From: Fulvivirga ulvae
GTDB lineage: Bacteria > Bacteroidota > Bacteroidia > Cytophagales > Cyclobacteriaceae
Assembly (NCBI RefSeq): GCF_021389975.1
Contig: NZ_CP089981.1
Location: 3,807,501-3,871,500 of the forward strand
Reading direction: 5' to 3'
Length of the DNA: 64,000 nt
Numbering within the stretch: position 1 is the stretch's first letter; each line of letters starts with the position of its first letter. The position numbers were made by a program, and so were the translations under genes. Shown here piece by piece: positions 33,492-41,948 of this stretch. The notes under the pieces are model-generated. The model saw nothing but the letters and a program-made list of their open reading frames with translations. It was not told where the DNA came from and searched no databases.

Positions 33492-34405
33492 TGACTGCTA
33501 CCACCAAGGATTATGTCACACTACACTTCATTGTGTGGATATGGGGGTTTACCGCTATCCTGGGGTTGTTAATTTCAATCCCGTCAGTTGAGATAGTCTG
33601 GTACCGCACCATGCTGGCCTTTATGGCCCTGGGCGTTATGCTGCATTTCAGAAGGCACAATTTCCAGTTGGGCTATAAAGAGGTACTGAAAATACTCGGT
33701 ACCGGATTTATTATTGCCGCACACTGGATACTGTTCTTCGCTGCCGCAAGGGTTTCTACTGCTTCTGTTTGTCTGGCCGGTATGGCTACCTGTTCACTGT
33801 GGACCAGCTTTATCGAGCCCTGGGTGAACAAACGGAAGATTAAAATATTTGAGGTGGTACTTGGTCTTGTGGTGATCGCAGGCCTTTATGTTATATTTAG
33901 ATTCCAGTTCAACCACGCCTTAGGACTATTGATGGCTGTGGTATCCGCCATGCTGTCGGCCCTGTTTTCGGTGATCAACGGTCAGCTTACAAAGAAACAC
34001 GGCCCATATATGATCACCTTCTATGAAATGCTCGGCGCATTTCTGGGTACTTCACTGTTCTTCCCCATTTACATGACATTCTTTGCTGCCGATGGTCAGT
34101 TAAATCTGATGCCTACCGCTATGGATTGGTTTTACCTTTCTATACTTGCCCTGGTTTGTACAGTCTACGCTTTCTCGGTATCCGTAGAACTGATGAAAAG
34201 AATATCAGCTTTTGTGGTCAACCTTACGGTAAACCTGGAGCCCGTTTATGGTATTATTCTGGCCGTTCTCATTTTTGGAGACAAGGAAAAAATGGACCCC
34301 GGCTTCTATTGGGGAACATTAATAATTCTTGCCTCTGTACTGATCTACCCCGTTATTAACAAGCGATACAAGCGAAAGGCTCTCGAAGTCGATAACCTAA
34401 GGTAA
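33491..34405 (+). CDS. EamA/DMT-family transporter
   Basis: It has about ten membrane segments and two EamA repeats in 304 residues (for example FIVWIWGFTAILGLL and AAHWILFFAAARVSTASV, then NLEPVYGIILAVLIFGDKE). It overlaps the stop codon of the LptG-like gene by one base. The transported compound is unknown. It is distinct from the other DMT gene at 2982. Confidence 0.85.
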   Translation: MTATTKDYVTLHFIVWIWGFTAILGLLISIPSVEIVWYRTMLAFMALGVMLHFRRHNFQLGYKEVLKILGTGFIIAAHWILFFAAARVSTASVCLAGMATCSLWTSFIEPWVNKRKIKIFEVVLGLVVIAGLYVIFRFQFNHALGLLMAVVSAMLSALFSVINGQLTKKHGPYMITFYEMLGAFLGTSLFFPIYMTFFAADGQLNLMPTAMDWFYLSILALVCTVYAFSVSVELMKRISAFVVNLTVNLEPVYGIILAVLIFGDKEKMDPGFYWGTLIILASVLIYPVINKRYKRKALEVDNLR

Positions 34406-34697
34406 AATAGTAGCAGGCAAACAGAGTTTAACAACCAGCAACCCATGACAGGTTAAAAGTGTATGGTTAAGTTTATCCTGGATTTTGGTGAATAATCAAG
34501 AAAAAATTACGCTTCCTTTTTAGATCTATGAGATGTTGTAGTAATATATAACAGCCTGATTATCATGTAAAAAATGTACCAGGATAAATCTTTTATTGTA
34601 AAAAATTTTAATTTAATATTACTTAAGTAAAATAATTTTAGTTGTTGTGTTTGGGTATTTTTATTTATTTGTGTTTCCATATAAAAAACCAACCACA

Positions 34698-36185
34698 ATG
34701 AAAAAGACCATTTTATTATCAACCGCCTTACTGATATCGCTGGCGTCATGTACTGATGAACCAGCTGTCGAAAACCCCGCACCACAGTCACGAACTGAAA
34801 TTACTTTATCAAAAGATCAGCGGGATGAGTTGAAAGAGACTTTTGGAAAAGCGTTTGGGCTGGCTCTGACCGAGAGCCCTGAGCTAAGAAAACTCATCAA
34901 AGATGAAGCGCTTAAAATGTTTGACAACGATTATGACGTGCTTTATCTAGCGATTAAGGATGTAACACTTACAGAAGGACAAACTGTGCGAGAGTTGCTT
35001 TTGCAACATGTCGACGGTGAAGAGGAGCTTCTGCAAATAGAGAATGGTGTTCCTTTGCTCACCATCTTTGTTCCTGAGCTCCCGGAAGAAACATTTTCGG
35101 CAAAGCTATGGAATGCTGAGAGTGTGATACCCGCAGTTGGTATTACTTCTTACAAAACGAATGATGTGAAGATCATTGAGCAAGATGGCAATGAGTTTGT
35201 TCTGGAGGCCCAGCATATTCCGGCGTTTCCGGTAGTAGTGATCAAGGAAAATGAAAGGGTGATACACAGGGATGCCCGTAATAGCTCTAAGGTAAAAGGC
35301 AAAGCATTCAGAGCCGGAAACTCAGAGTTTCTGTTCCTCGCAGACTGCTTTGATGGCTCCATTAAGTCAGAGAAGGAGAATGCAAGGATAACCAAAACAC
35401 CTGACCAAAAATTACTTGATGCTTATAATATCTACCTCAACATAGATGGGTGGCACCGCGATTATGTCTATTATAATATTCAGCCTACGCAGGACAGGGG
35501 TCCTTTCTCCTATGATTACATGGAATACATCAGAAGTTTCAGAATGAATGGAGATCCTGTTAGTGCCTACTCTAAAATTGCTGATCAAACGGGAGATCCT
35601 ACTCTTAAAACTATAACTGGTAGCCCCAATTCAGGATGGACAGGAGGTTATTATGAGTTTAAGGTACGTGTGCTGTTAAATGCAAAGAATGGTGTAGGCG
35701 AAGAACTAATTACTTATTTCAGCGCATTACCTGACGATCTTTTTGTTGTTGAATACGAGAAGAAGCTATTTTTCTATATGCCAAAAATCACTGGATTCAG
35801 GTCTAAGTCAGTAGACTTGCCACTATTTGCCTGGGACCTTAACGATTATGCTTCTACAATTAAAATAGAAGTAGAGGAAGTGGATCTTACTGAAACCATT
35901 GTTAACAGCGAGACAAGAACGGTGAAGTTTGCTACTAACTTTGCTATTGAGGGTACTTTGAAGAAAATCGGCCTTAAATTTGGCGCCAGCCTTGAAGAAA
36001 CAAGATCGCAGACAGTGTCCAGAACCTATACGTTGGGTAATGACCAGCTGGGTGGAGTAATTGTGAATTTTGCAGACGATGTAGTTTTGGGGCCGGTAAA
36101 TATATTGTTTATCAAAGGTTGGAGAACGCGAGAGTACGAAACAGGCTGGTATGGCATTAGCGTTGAGCCTAAGCGGGTGCAGTAA
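34698..36185 (+). CDS. Lipoprotein of unknown function (495 residues)
   Basis: The ATG at 34698 starts a lipoprotein signal peptide with the lipobox SLASC, so the protein is probably membrane-anchored. The following 60 residues are helical and charged (DQRDELKETFGKAFGLAL). Then comes a mixed alpha/beta region with VPLLTIFVPELPEETF, and finally a beta-rich C-terminal half (about 300-495) with alternating hydrophobic strands. It resembles DUF3103-type secreted proteins in its N-terminal half, but that is from memory and weak. There is no catalytic motif that I can name. Confidence 0.6.
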   Translation: MKKTILLSTALLISLASCTDEPAVENPAPQSRTEITLSKDQRDELKETFGKAFGLALTESPELRKLIKDEALKMFDNDYDVLYLAIKDVTLTEGQTVRELLLQHVDGEEELLQIENGVPLLTIFVPELPEETFSAKLWNAESVIPAVGITSYKTNDVKIIEQDGNEFVLEAQHIPAFPVVVIKENERVIHRDARNSSKVKGKAFRAGNSEFLFLADCFDGSIKSEKENARITKTPDQKLLDAYNIYLNIDGWHRDYVYYNIQPTQDRGPFSYDYMEYIRSFRMNGDPVSAYSKIADQTGDPTLKTITGSPNSGWTGGYYEFKVRVLLNAKNGVGEELITYFSALPDDLFVVEYEKKLFFYMPKITGFRSKSVDLPLFAWDLNDYASTIKIEVEEVDLTETIVNSETRTVKFATNFAIEGTLKKIGLKFGASLEETRSQTVSRTYTLGNDQLGGVIVNFADDVVLGPVNILFIKGWRTREYETGWYGISVEPKRVQ

Positions 36186-36201
36186 ATAAATAATTATAAG
36201 C

Positions 36202-36321
36202 AAGAGGCTGTTTCGAAAAGCACGAACACCATTCTAAATTTTATACCTCCTGAAATATACAGGAAGTGAGGGATTTTGAAATGTGTGATATTAGCAGATA
36301 ACTTTTTTGAAGCAGCCTCTT
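36202..36321. mobile_element. MITE-like element with inverted ends
   Basis: The arm AAGAGGCTGTTTCGAAAAG (36202-36220) pairs with CTTTTTTGAAGCAGCCTCTT (36302-36321), with two mismatches and one indel, around about 80 non-coding bases. The ends resemble the GAGGCTGTCNCAAAAG tips of some insertion sequences. No transposase is inside, so this fits a non-autonomous miniature element. Confidence 0.6.
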
Positions 36322-36407
36322 CATTTATACTGTGAGAAAATAGGGAATCTTTAGGGCGCTTTGTATTTTAACAAACTTAATCCATTATTACTCATAGGAA
36401 ATCACCC

Positions 36408-36791
36408 ATGACCGAAGTAAACAAATACATATCAGGTTTTTCGTCAGATGTGCAGGAAGTCCTTAAAAAGATAAGGACCGTTATTAAGGACGCTGCACCG
36501 GAAGCAGAGGAAAGCATGGCTTATGGCATGCCGGCATACAAGACCCATGGCAAGCCACTGGTTTATTTTGCCGGTTACAAAAACCATATCGGGTTTTACG
36601 CTACGCCGTCAGGACATGAAGAGTTTGCGACTGACCTGTCGAAATACAAGCAAGGGAAAGGCTCCGTCCAGTTTCCACTTGACCAGCCGATTCCCTTTGA
36701 CCTGATAAAGAGAATAGTTGAGTTTAGAGTAAAGGAGAACAGTGATAAGGCAGCGGCCAAAAGGAGTAGCATCAAGAAGGCTGGCAAGTAG
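36408..36791 (+). CDS. DUF1801 protein (YdhG-like iron chaperone family)
   Basis: The 127-residue product has the DUF1801 core: VNKYISGFSSDVQEVLKKIR, then AAPEAEESMAYGMPAYKTHG and KNHIGFYATPSGHEEF, ending in a basic tail. Relatives include Bacillus FrataxinF-like (YdhG) proteins proposed to handle iron, though most members are uncharacterised. It is 9 bases upstream of another small gene. Confidence 0.85.
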   Translation: MTEVNKYISGFSSDVQEVLKKIRTVIKDAAPEAEESMAYGMPAYKTHGKPLVYFAGYKNHIGFYATPSGHEEFATDLSKYKQGKGSVQFPLDQPIPFDLIKRIVEFRVKENSDKAAAKRSSIKKAGK

Positions 36792-36800
36792 GCCGCAGTA

Positions 36801-37130
36801 ATGAAACAAATCAGACAATATTTAGTGTTGCTGCTTATCGCAGTCATTTTTGTGACAGGCCTTACAACAGAACTTTATTCCAACCTCTTTGGTGTGCTGA
36901 CCGGCAATGGCTTTATCATTCCGGAGCAAAGTTCAATCCTAACCTTTAAAGTGAACAAAATGAACGAAGGGAGCGGGGATTATTGGCTATATGGAGAAGA
37001 TCCTGGCTTTTACTACACCACAATGCAGGCCAACAACAACATGTCTTACATATTTATACCCAAAGAAAAGGCGGGTAAAATAGAGAGTTTCGATAAGGTC
37101 AACTACAAGACCTGGGGTATAGATCAGTGA
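36801..37130 (+). CDS. Membrane-anchored hypothetical protein
   Basis: It is a 109-residue protein with an N-terminal membrane anchor or signal (YLVLLLIAVIFVTGL) and a short polar domain containing YWLYGEDPGFYYTTMQ and YIFIPKEKAGKIESF. It follows the DUF1801 gene by 9 bases, so it is probably co-transcribed. Not recognised. Confidence 0.6.
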   Translation: MKQIRQYLVLLLIAVIFVTGLTTELYSNLFGVLTGNGFIIPEQSSILTFKVNKMNEGSGDYWLYGEDPGFYYTTMQANNNMSYIFIPKEKAGKIESFDKVNYKTWGIDQ

Positions 37131-37203
37131 TCAAACTTGTTCCCAGAGGACTTCCGTTGTATATTGATTGTCTCAACACTCTGATCATGTAGCAATTAAA
37201 TAT

Positions 37204-38151
37204 ATGAGAGCGATCATTTTAGCAGTAGTTATAATCTTGATGTTGTGCTCATGTCATGGTGATGATAGTTCCCGGATTCTTATAGCGGATGATTTACCAA
37301 AAGCTAAACCTGAGTACCAAAGGATAATCGTAGGGCATCTGTCAGGGAAATATGAGTTGGCTAATGAAACCCGGATCAGAAGCCGTTGGTCTGAGGATGA
37401 GCGGACATTGGCGGCAAGTTATTTAAAGCAATTGCTTGAGCAGTTGAACATAACACCTCAGGAACACAGCTATACGGCACCAAACCTTAATCCTGCCATC
37501 GATTTCATTCTTGATCCCTTCAAAGGCACCAATATTTATGGCATTTTGCCTGCTACCGGAGAGAGTAATGAATACATAGTTCTTGGAGCACATTATGATA
37601 CCGGAAAAAGAAATGCTCCCGGAGCGATTGATAACGCCACAGGAATAGCACTCATCTATAGTGTTGTGAACGAACTGTCGAAAGTACAAACCAGGAACAA
37701 GCATGTGGTCATAGTCTTTTTTGATCAGGAGGAAGAAGAGCTTATTGGTAGTAAGGCTTTTGTGAAATTTATGCAGGGAAAGCCATGGGACATTCATTCC
37801 GTTCACTGTTTTGATATGGTAGGTTGGGATGGAGACGGCGACGGGGCCATGGAAATTTTTACCGCGTCTGAAACATTGAGAGATATTTACGCAGAAGCAG
37901 CAAGGAAGCACGGTATACCACTCAAAGAGATAATCATTGACCCGGTAGGATATGATGTCAGCTCAACTGATTTTGATGTGTTCGTACCCGAAGGGTATAA
38001 CGTCATCGGTGCCGGAGAATGCTTTTATCACCGGGATTCTTCACCTTACAAAGACAGCCCGAAAGATACATTTGAGACAGTGAATTTCGAATACCTGTTG
38101 TCATGCTCCAATTTGATAGAAGACGTCATCAAAACTTTAGCATCACCATGA
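37204..38151 (+). CDS. Secreted M28-family metallopeptidase (lipoprotein)
   Basis: The ATG at 37204 starts a lipoprotein signal (lipobox MLCSC). The catalytic domain has the M28 zinc and catalytic motifs VLGAHYDTGKRNAPGAIDNA (HxD and D), FFDQEEEELIGSKAF (catalytic Glu) and CFDMVGWDGDGD, then YDVSSTDFDVF. This fits a di-zinc aminopeptidase or glutaminyl-cyclase-like enzyme at the cell envelope. Its stop codon overlaps the next gene's start (ATGA). Confidence 0.9.
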   Translation: MRAIILAVVIILMLCSCHGDDSSRILIADDLPKAKPEYQRIIVGHLSGKYELANETRIRSRWSEDERTLAASYLKQLLEQLNITPQEHSYTAPNLNPAIDFILDPFKGTNIYGILPATGESNEYIVLGAHYDTGKRNAPGAIDNATGIALIYSVVNELSKVQTRNKHVVIVFFDQEEEELIGSKAFVKFMQGKPWDIHSVHCFDMVGWDGDGDGAMEIFTASETLRDIYAEAARKHGIPLKEIIIDPVGYDVSSTDFDVFVPEGYNVIGAGECFYHRDSSPYKDSPKDTFETVNFEYLLSCSNLIEDVIKTLASP

Positions 38152-38549
38152 GCGCTAATTCGAAACAGGTTTTTGACAAACTGAAAACCCACTGGCTTTA
38201 CAGCCTGATCCTCAGCTTGACATTGATGCTGTTTTTACACAAAGGGGTAATGTATGCATTGGTAGGCAGTTTTGTGCCGCTGCTATTCGTGTTTACAGTT
38301 TTAGGGATATTTGTATACCAACTGAATAAATCGCTCAAAGCCTTTAGTAGGGCTACAATGATCTGGTCAGTTATCTTGATTCTTTGGGCTGGTGTGAGGT
38401 TGCTATTAAGTGTGGTTAATCAATTCATCAAACCAATTCCTGAGGGGCACGTGCATGCACAACTTGGCCTTTCCGGGGCACTATTGAGTGTGGTGTTTCT
38501 TGGTTTTGGGGTGTTTTTATGGCGAAAAGGGAAGAGGTTGTCAGGCTAA
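38148..38549 (+). CDS. Four-helix membrane hypothetical protein
   Basis: The ATG at 38148 overlaps the M28 peptidase stop codon. The 133 residues form about four hydrophobic segments (WLYSLILSLTLMLFLHKG, VPLLFVFTVLGIFVY, TMIWSVILILWAG, LSGALLSVVFLGFGVFLW) with a positively charged end. It is co-transcribed with the peptidase gene. The family is not recognised. Confidence 0.7.
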   Translation: MSANSKQVFDKLKTHWLYSLILSLTLMLFLHKGVMYALVGSFVPLLFVFTVLGIFVYQLNKSLKAFSRATMIWSVILILWAGVRLLLSVVNQFIKPIPEGHVHAQLGLSGALLSVVFLGFGVFLWRKGKRLSG

Positions 38550-38888
38550 GATATAAGCATTGATAGTTTCCCTGTTTTGAGTCCCCCATTGATCCATCAG
38601 GTCAATAATGGGCAGTAGGCTCTTACCTACTTCAGTGAGGCTATACTCTACTTTGAGAGGCAGGCCGGGATGCACTTTTTTAGAAACTATATTGCTTTCC
38701 AGTAACTCTTTTATCTGCATATTAAGAACTCGCGGAGAAGCCTGGCTTATGGCTTTATGAATTTGGTTTGGCCGGTTTATTCCTTTATGGATGCTGTGGA
38801 TAATACATGGCTTCCATTTACCACCAGCAATTAGAGTGTAAATGTTAATGCCGCATTCCAGGTCTATGGGTATTTTTCTTTCATTCAT
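38541..38888 (-). CDS. HxlR-family transcriptional regulator
   Basis: This 115-residue winged-helix protein has the HxlR signature: CGINIYTLIAGGKWKPCIIH, RPNQIHKAISQASPRVLNMQ and LPLKVEYSLTEVGKSLLPII. An N-terminal Cys precedes the HTH, as in redox- or electrophile-sensing members such as YodB. It diverges from the oxidoreductase gene at 39030, its likely target, and overlaps the preceding convergent gene by 9 bases. Confidence 0.9.
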   Translation of the reverse strand: MNERKIPIDLECGINIYTLIAGGKWKPCIIHSIHKGINRPNQIHKAISQASPRVLNMQIKELLESNIVSKKVHPGLPLKVEYSLTEVGKSLLPIIDLMDQWGTQNRETINAYILA

Positions 38889-38952
38889 AACTTAAAGTTA
38901 GTACATATTGAGTTGAACCAATTTTTTGAAGCAGGGAAAATATTTTCCCTGC
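38889..38952. promoter_or_regulatory. Palindromes in the HxlR / oxidoreductase divergent region
   Basis: TAACTTAAAGTTA (38888-38900) is a perfect palindrome touching the HxlR start codon. A 22-base perfect palindrome with arms GCAGGGAAAAT lies at 38931-38952. Either could bind the HxlR dimer; the second could also act as a terminator-like hairpin. Confidence 0.45.
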
Positions 38953-38994
38953 CTGAATCTTTTTTCCCTTATTGTGTCCCTCCAACGCTCAAAA

Positions 38995-39002
38995 TACTTT
39001 TG
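38995..39002 (+). promoter_or_regulatory. Promoter -7 box (TACTTTTG)
   Basis: This is an exact TAnnTTTG match 27 bases upstream of the oxidoreductase start, with TTG about 20 bases further upstream. Confidence 0.5.
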
Positions 39003-39029
39003 CCTGAACAAAAAATCAGATGAAAGAGT

Positions 39030-39905
39030 ATGAAAAAGCAAGAAAAAGTAACGGTAATCGGTTTAGGACAAATGGGGAGAACGTTGGCCAGTTTACTATT
39101 GAAAAATGGTTACCATGTCACAGTTTGGAACAGGACGTCATCAAAAGCGGAAACGTTAATTGAAGAAGGAGCAATTTTGGCACCGGATGTAGTTACTGCC
39201 GTTAAAGCGAGTCCGGTGATTGTTGTTTGTGTACTGGATTATCCAGCTTCACTGGCAATTTTTAATGAAACAGGGGTGGCGGATTCTCTTCAAGGGCGAT
39301 CCGTAGTACAACTGACTACAGGGGACCCAAAGGAGGCTATTGAGAGTGAAAAATGGATGAGTGAGCATGGAGCAGAGTATATTGTCGGAGCTATACAAGT
39401 AGCACCCGAACAAATGGCTCAGCCTGATACTACCATTTTCTTTTCCGGAACAGAAGCCGTATACCGAAGGCTTGAACCCACATTGAAGATATTTGGAGGT
39501 AACCTGAAATACCTTGGTAATAAGATCAGCGCTGCTTCGGCTATGGACCTTGCTTCACTTTCATATTTGTACGGCTCTCTTTTAGGCTTTTTTCATGCTG
39601 CCAGACTGTGCGAGGTGGAGGGTTTTGATGTAAGTCTACTTGGAGAAATTGTTAAGGAAGTTAATCCGGGATTTGCATCTTTCATACAGTATGAGTCAGG
39701 GCTCATACAGGAGGGTAAATTTGATATTAGCCAAAGTCCACTAGCTATTAGTGTTGATGCTACACAACGGATTTACAATGCATCGAAGGAATACAACATT
39801 AATTCCGAGGTGCCCAAACTGATGGCGGACTTCTTAAAGAGGGCAAAGGATAAGGGGCTTGAAGGTAAGGAATTGGCCTCTTTGATACAGGTTTTTCGCG
39901 GTTGA
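39030..39905 (+). CDS. NAD(P)-dependent oxidoreductase (imine reductase / 6PGDH-like)
   Basis: The N-terminal Rossmann domain carries GLGQMGRTLA (residues 11-20), NRTSSKAETL and the VQLTTGDPKEAIESEKWMSE segment of the beta-hydroxyacid dehydrogenase/imine-reductase superfamily. The all-helical C-terminal domain (about 165-290) completes the 291 residues. The usual catalytic Lys of hydroxyacid dehydrogenases is replaced (ISAASAMDLASLSYL), which favours an imine-reductase-like role. It is divergent from an HxlR regulator and is probably induced by whatever that senses. Confidence 0.82.
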   Translation: MKKQEKVTVIGLGQMGRTLASLLLKNGYHVTVWNRTSSKAETLIEEGAILAPDVVTAVKASPVIVVCVLDYPASLAIFNETGVADSLQGRSVVQLTTGDPKEAIESEKWMSEHGAEYIVGAIQVAPEQMAQPDTTIFFSGTEAVYRRLEPTLKIFGGNLKYLGNKISAASAMDLASLSYLYGSLLGFFHAARLCEVEGFDVSLLGEIVKEVNPGFASFIQYESGLIQEGKFDISQSPLAISVDATQRIYNASKEYNINSEVPKLMADFLKRAKDKGLEGKELASLIQVFRG

Positions 39906-39924
39906 GAAAGATGTTAATATTAAT

Positions 39925-39956
39925 TACCACAGGTTCAACTGAAAGAACCTGTGGTA
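39925..39956 (+). terminator. Hairpin terminator after the oxidoreductase
   Basis: TACCACAGGTTC and GAACCTGTGGTA form a perfect 12-bp stem with an 8-base loop, followed by the T-rich run TTGTATTGTT. Confidence 0.8.
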
Positions 39957-40041
39957 TTGTATTGTTAAAGCTACTGATCCCTGACTTAATTCATGCTAAA
40001 CCTTCGCTTCCAAAAACGGTTTTGTATATAAAACCCAAAGT

Positions 40042-40254
40042 ATGACTTACAAAATCGGAGAAAAGATAAAATGGAAATGGGGCAACAACTGGGCTCATGG
40101 TAAAGTAAAAAGCACTTTCAATTCAAAAACTACCCGCAAAATAAAGGGTACGGAAGTGACCAGGCATGGCTCTGATGATAATCCCGCACTATATATTGAA
40201 CAGGAAGATGGAGACCATGTGCTGAAACTAGCGAGTGAGGTAGAGCGGGAGTAG
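40042..40254 (+). CDS. DUF2945 small protein
   Basis: This 70-residue protein has the DUF2945 (hypervirulence-associated TUDOR) pattern: KIGEKIKWKWGNNWAHGKV, KIKGTEVTRHGSDDNPALYI and the C-terminal HVLKLASEVERE. Members are small, basic, SH3/TUDOR-like and mostly uncharacterised. The stop codon lies in the loop of a hairpin (40244-40262) that probably ends the transcript. Confidence 0.88.
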   Translation: MTYKIGEKIKWKWGNNWAHGKVKSTFNSKTTRKIKGTEVTRHGSDDNPALYIEQEDGDHVLKLASEVERE

Positions 40255-40262
40255 CTCCCGCT
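40244..40262 (+). terminator. Hairpin containing the DUF2945 stop codon
   Basis: AGCGGGAG and CTCCCGCT form a perfect 8-bp stem and the 3-base loop is the TAG stop codon. GGTGGTGTTTTT follows, giving a T run after a short spacer. Confidence 0.65.
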
Positions 40263-40300
40263 GGTGGTGTTTTTAATACCAAATAACAATTCAGGTTCTT

Positions 40301-40513
40301 TCACTCCACCAGTCGTTCTAAAGAAACTCCCAATGCTTTTGAAATTTCATACAACGTATAAAGCGTTGGGTTAACCTTGCCGTTTTCTAGTTTTTCTACC
40401 GCTTGCCGGTCCTTATTGCATGCCCGTGCCAGATCAGATTGACTCCAGCCCTTTTGAGTTCTTAACTCAATAATGCGCTGCCCTATTTTCTTTTTGAGTT
40501 CGTCCTTAGTCAC
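40301..40513 (-). CDS. XRE-family HTH regulator, probable antitoxin-like repressor
   Basis: The 70-residue protein is a single Cro/C1-type helix-turn-helix: IGQRIIELRTQKGWSQSDLA, then ACNKDRQAVEKLENGKVNPT. It starts with GTG. It diverges from a SymE-like toxin gene, and the 94 bases between them carry inverted repeats with the shared half-site TTGTCA/TGACAA, one overlapping the toxin start. It probably represses both genes. Confidence 0.85.
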   Translation of the reverse strand: MTKDELKKKIGQRIIELRTQKGWSQSDLARACNKDRQAVEKLENGKVNPTLYTLYEISKALGVSLERLVE

Positions 40514-40542
40514 AAAACAAATGTCAATTTATTATACGACAT

Positions 40543-40608
40543 ATTTGTCATATTAAAGTTTGACAAATGGAATTGGGTTTAATATTATTGTCATATAAAA
40601 ATATGACA
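40543..40608. promoter_or_regulatory. Operator palindromes between XRE and SymE-like genes
   Basis: ATTTGTCA-N10-TGACAAAT (40543-40568) and TGTCATAT-N4-ATATGACA (40589-40608) are perfect inverted repeats. The second ends on the A of the SymE start codon, so a bound repressor would block initiation. Confidence 0.65.
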
Positions 40609-40784
40609 TGAAGAAAACGCGGATCTTGAAAATTCATGAGCGAATACGCTTTAATAAATGGAGTCAGACCTCTGTCCCTGAAATCAGGCTATGTGGCAAA
40701 TGGTTAAAAGAAGCTGGTTTTAATGAAGAAGATAATGTTGAGGTGAAGATTTCTAAGGGGGTGATGATTTTGAAATTGGTCTGA
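40608..40784 (+). CDS. SymE-like toxin (58 residues)
   Basis: The short product reads KKTRILKIHERIRFNKWSQT ... VPEIRLCGKWLKEAGFNEED, then VEVKISKGVMILKLV. The VPEIRLxGKWLxEAGF core matches the SymE toxin family, AbrB/SpoVT-like proteins that in Escherichia coli act on RNA or the nucleoid and are normally held down by the antisense RNA SymR. Here the control seems to come from the divergent XRE gene with operator palindromes; no antisense promoter was recognised. It lies just upstream of an Imm53 gene. Confidence 0.78.
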   Translation: MKKTRILKIHERIRFNKWSQTSVPEIRLCGKWLKEAGFNEEDNVEVKISKGVMILKLV

Positions 40785-40830
40785 GTGTAATTAGTTTAGA
40801 AACCTAAACAAATGGTAAACCCAAACTATT

Positions 40831-41427
40831 TTGAAAGACATAATAGAACGAATTCAAAATTGGTATAAGTTAAATTGTAACGGAGACTGGGAACATAGCT
40901 ATGGATATTCTATATCTACCTTGGATAATCCCGGATGGTCAATAGCTATTGATTTGGCAGAAACTCCTTTGGAAGCACTTAGTTATAAAAGAGATTACCA
41001 GAATGTAGAGAAGGAGCATGATTGGTTTTCGATAGAGGCATTAGATAACAGTCTTAAAATATATTGTGGTCCTGACAACCTGAGACAGGCATTTGAAATA
41101 TTTTTTAACGAAATCATACCGGGTTACGCTGATAAAGATTTTCATTATGAATTGTTTTTGCCTCTAATTGGAGAGGAGGTTGAAATCTGGACGCCAGCTA
41201 AGGCAAGGTTAGTGGATGAAGGGTCTGTTGAAATAATTGAAATACAGGCCATTGATTTTGGTAAAATTAAAGTTCGTGATATTAATACCATTGATTTTTG
41301 CCAATACAGTTTAGAAAAGCTTCAGCTTCCTTTCAAAGTGGGAGATGTGGTTACGGTGGATATCGAGGAAGTATATGATGGGGTTGTTTTAGTGGCACGT
41401 GATGTTTTGATGACATTTTGTAAGTAG
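40831..41427 (+). CDS. Imm53-family immunity protein with C-terminal extension
   Basis: The first 95 residues match the polymorphic-toxin immunity family Imm53: RIQNWYKLNCNGDWEHSYGY, ISTLDNPGWSIAIDLAETPL, EHDWFSIEALDNSLKIYCG. About 100 further residues form a separate, beta-rich part (FHYELFLPLIGEEVEIWTPA ... LPFKVGDVVTVDIEEVYDGV) that I do not recognise. The only start that keeps the family N-terminus is TTG at 40831. No matching toxin is nearby. It follows the SymE-like gene by 46 bases. Confidence 0.75.
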   Translation: MKDIIERIQNWYKLNCNGDWEHSYGYSISTLDNPGWSIAIDLAETPLEALSYKRDYQNVEKEHDWFSIEALDNSLKIYCGPDNLRQAFEIFFNEIIPGYADKDFHYELFLPLIGEEVEIWTPAKARLVDEGSVEIIEIQAIDFGKIKVRDINTIDFCQYSLEKLQLPFKVGDVVTVDIEEVYDGVVLVARDVLMTFCK

Positions 41428-41948
41428 TATTTTTTCACCACTAACTGCGCTGTATAAATCCCACAAATGAGACTATATTCCAACAAACCCTACCCAGACT
41501 AACCCATTCAAGCATATTTTCACCACTCCTCAATAGCTTTCATACCTTCAAAATCACCGGTTCACCGTTCAGCGTGTAATTGTGTGACACATAGTATGTT
41601 CTCCCTATTTTTATAATATTTCGTATCCCGGCCGTGATATAATAACCCCGCTGTTTTGATGTAAATGTCGTGGTTTTGCGCCTCTGAACCCGTCGTTCTA
41701 CAAACGGAAAATCCAGGTGGAAAAAATCCCTTTCATACCCGATTAGGCGATTTTTTCAGGGTAGACAATACTCCCGAACTTTAAGAATATAGTGCCAGCG
41801 GATGATCTTAATTAATGATTCCTTTGAATAGTACGGAAAAGCGAACCGACGTGGTGATGAACTCTCTGATGTTAGCATTTTTCAGTCACCCTCTATTCTC
41901 TTATAAAATGTAATCGATTAAACAATTTATAACCTAACCCTTTATCCT
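41428..41948. other. Long leader of the GH48 gene with a possible gene remnant
   Basis: A minus-strand frame open from 41755 to 41543 (71 codons, stop at 41540-41542) has protein-like composition (YERDFFHLDFPFVERR ... GYYITAGIRNIIKIGRTYYV) but no start codon, so it may be the tail of a decayed gene. Nearer the GH48 gene is the palindrome TAATCGATTA. No other feature is seen. Confidence 0.4.
41911..41920. promoter_or_regulatory. Possible LacI-type operator upstream of the GH48 gene
   Basis: TAATCGATTA is a perfect palindrome with the central CG typical of LacI-family half-sites, 29 bases upstream of the GH48 start. The match is short. Confidence 0.3.

Noticed and set aside
34406..34697. Long AT-rich gap before the unknown lipoprotein as a possible RNA gene
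   Set aside because: No stable hairpin with a T run or known RNA motif was recognised; probably a leader region.
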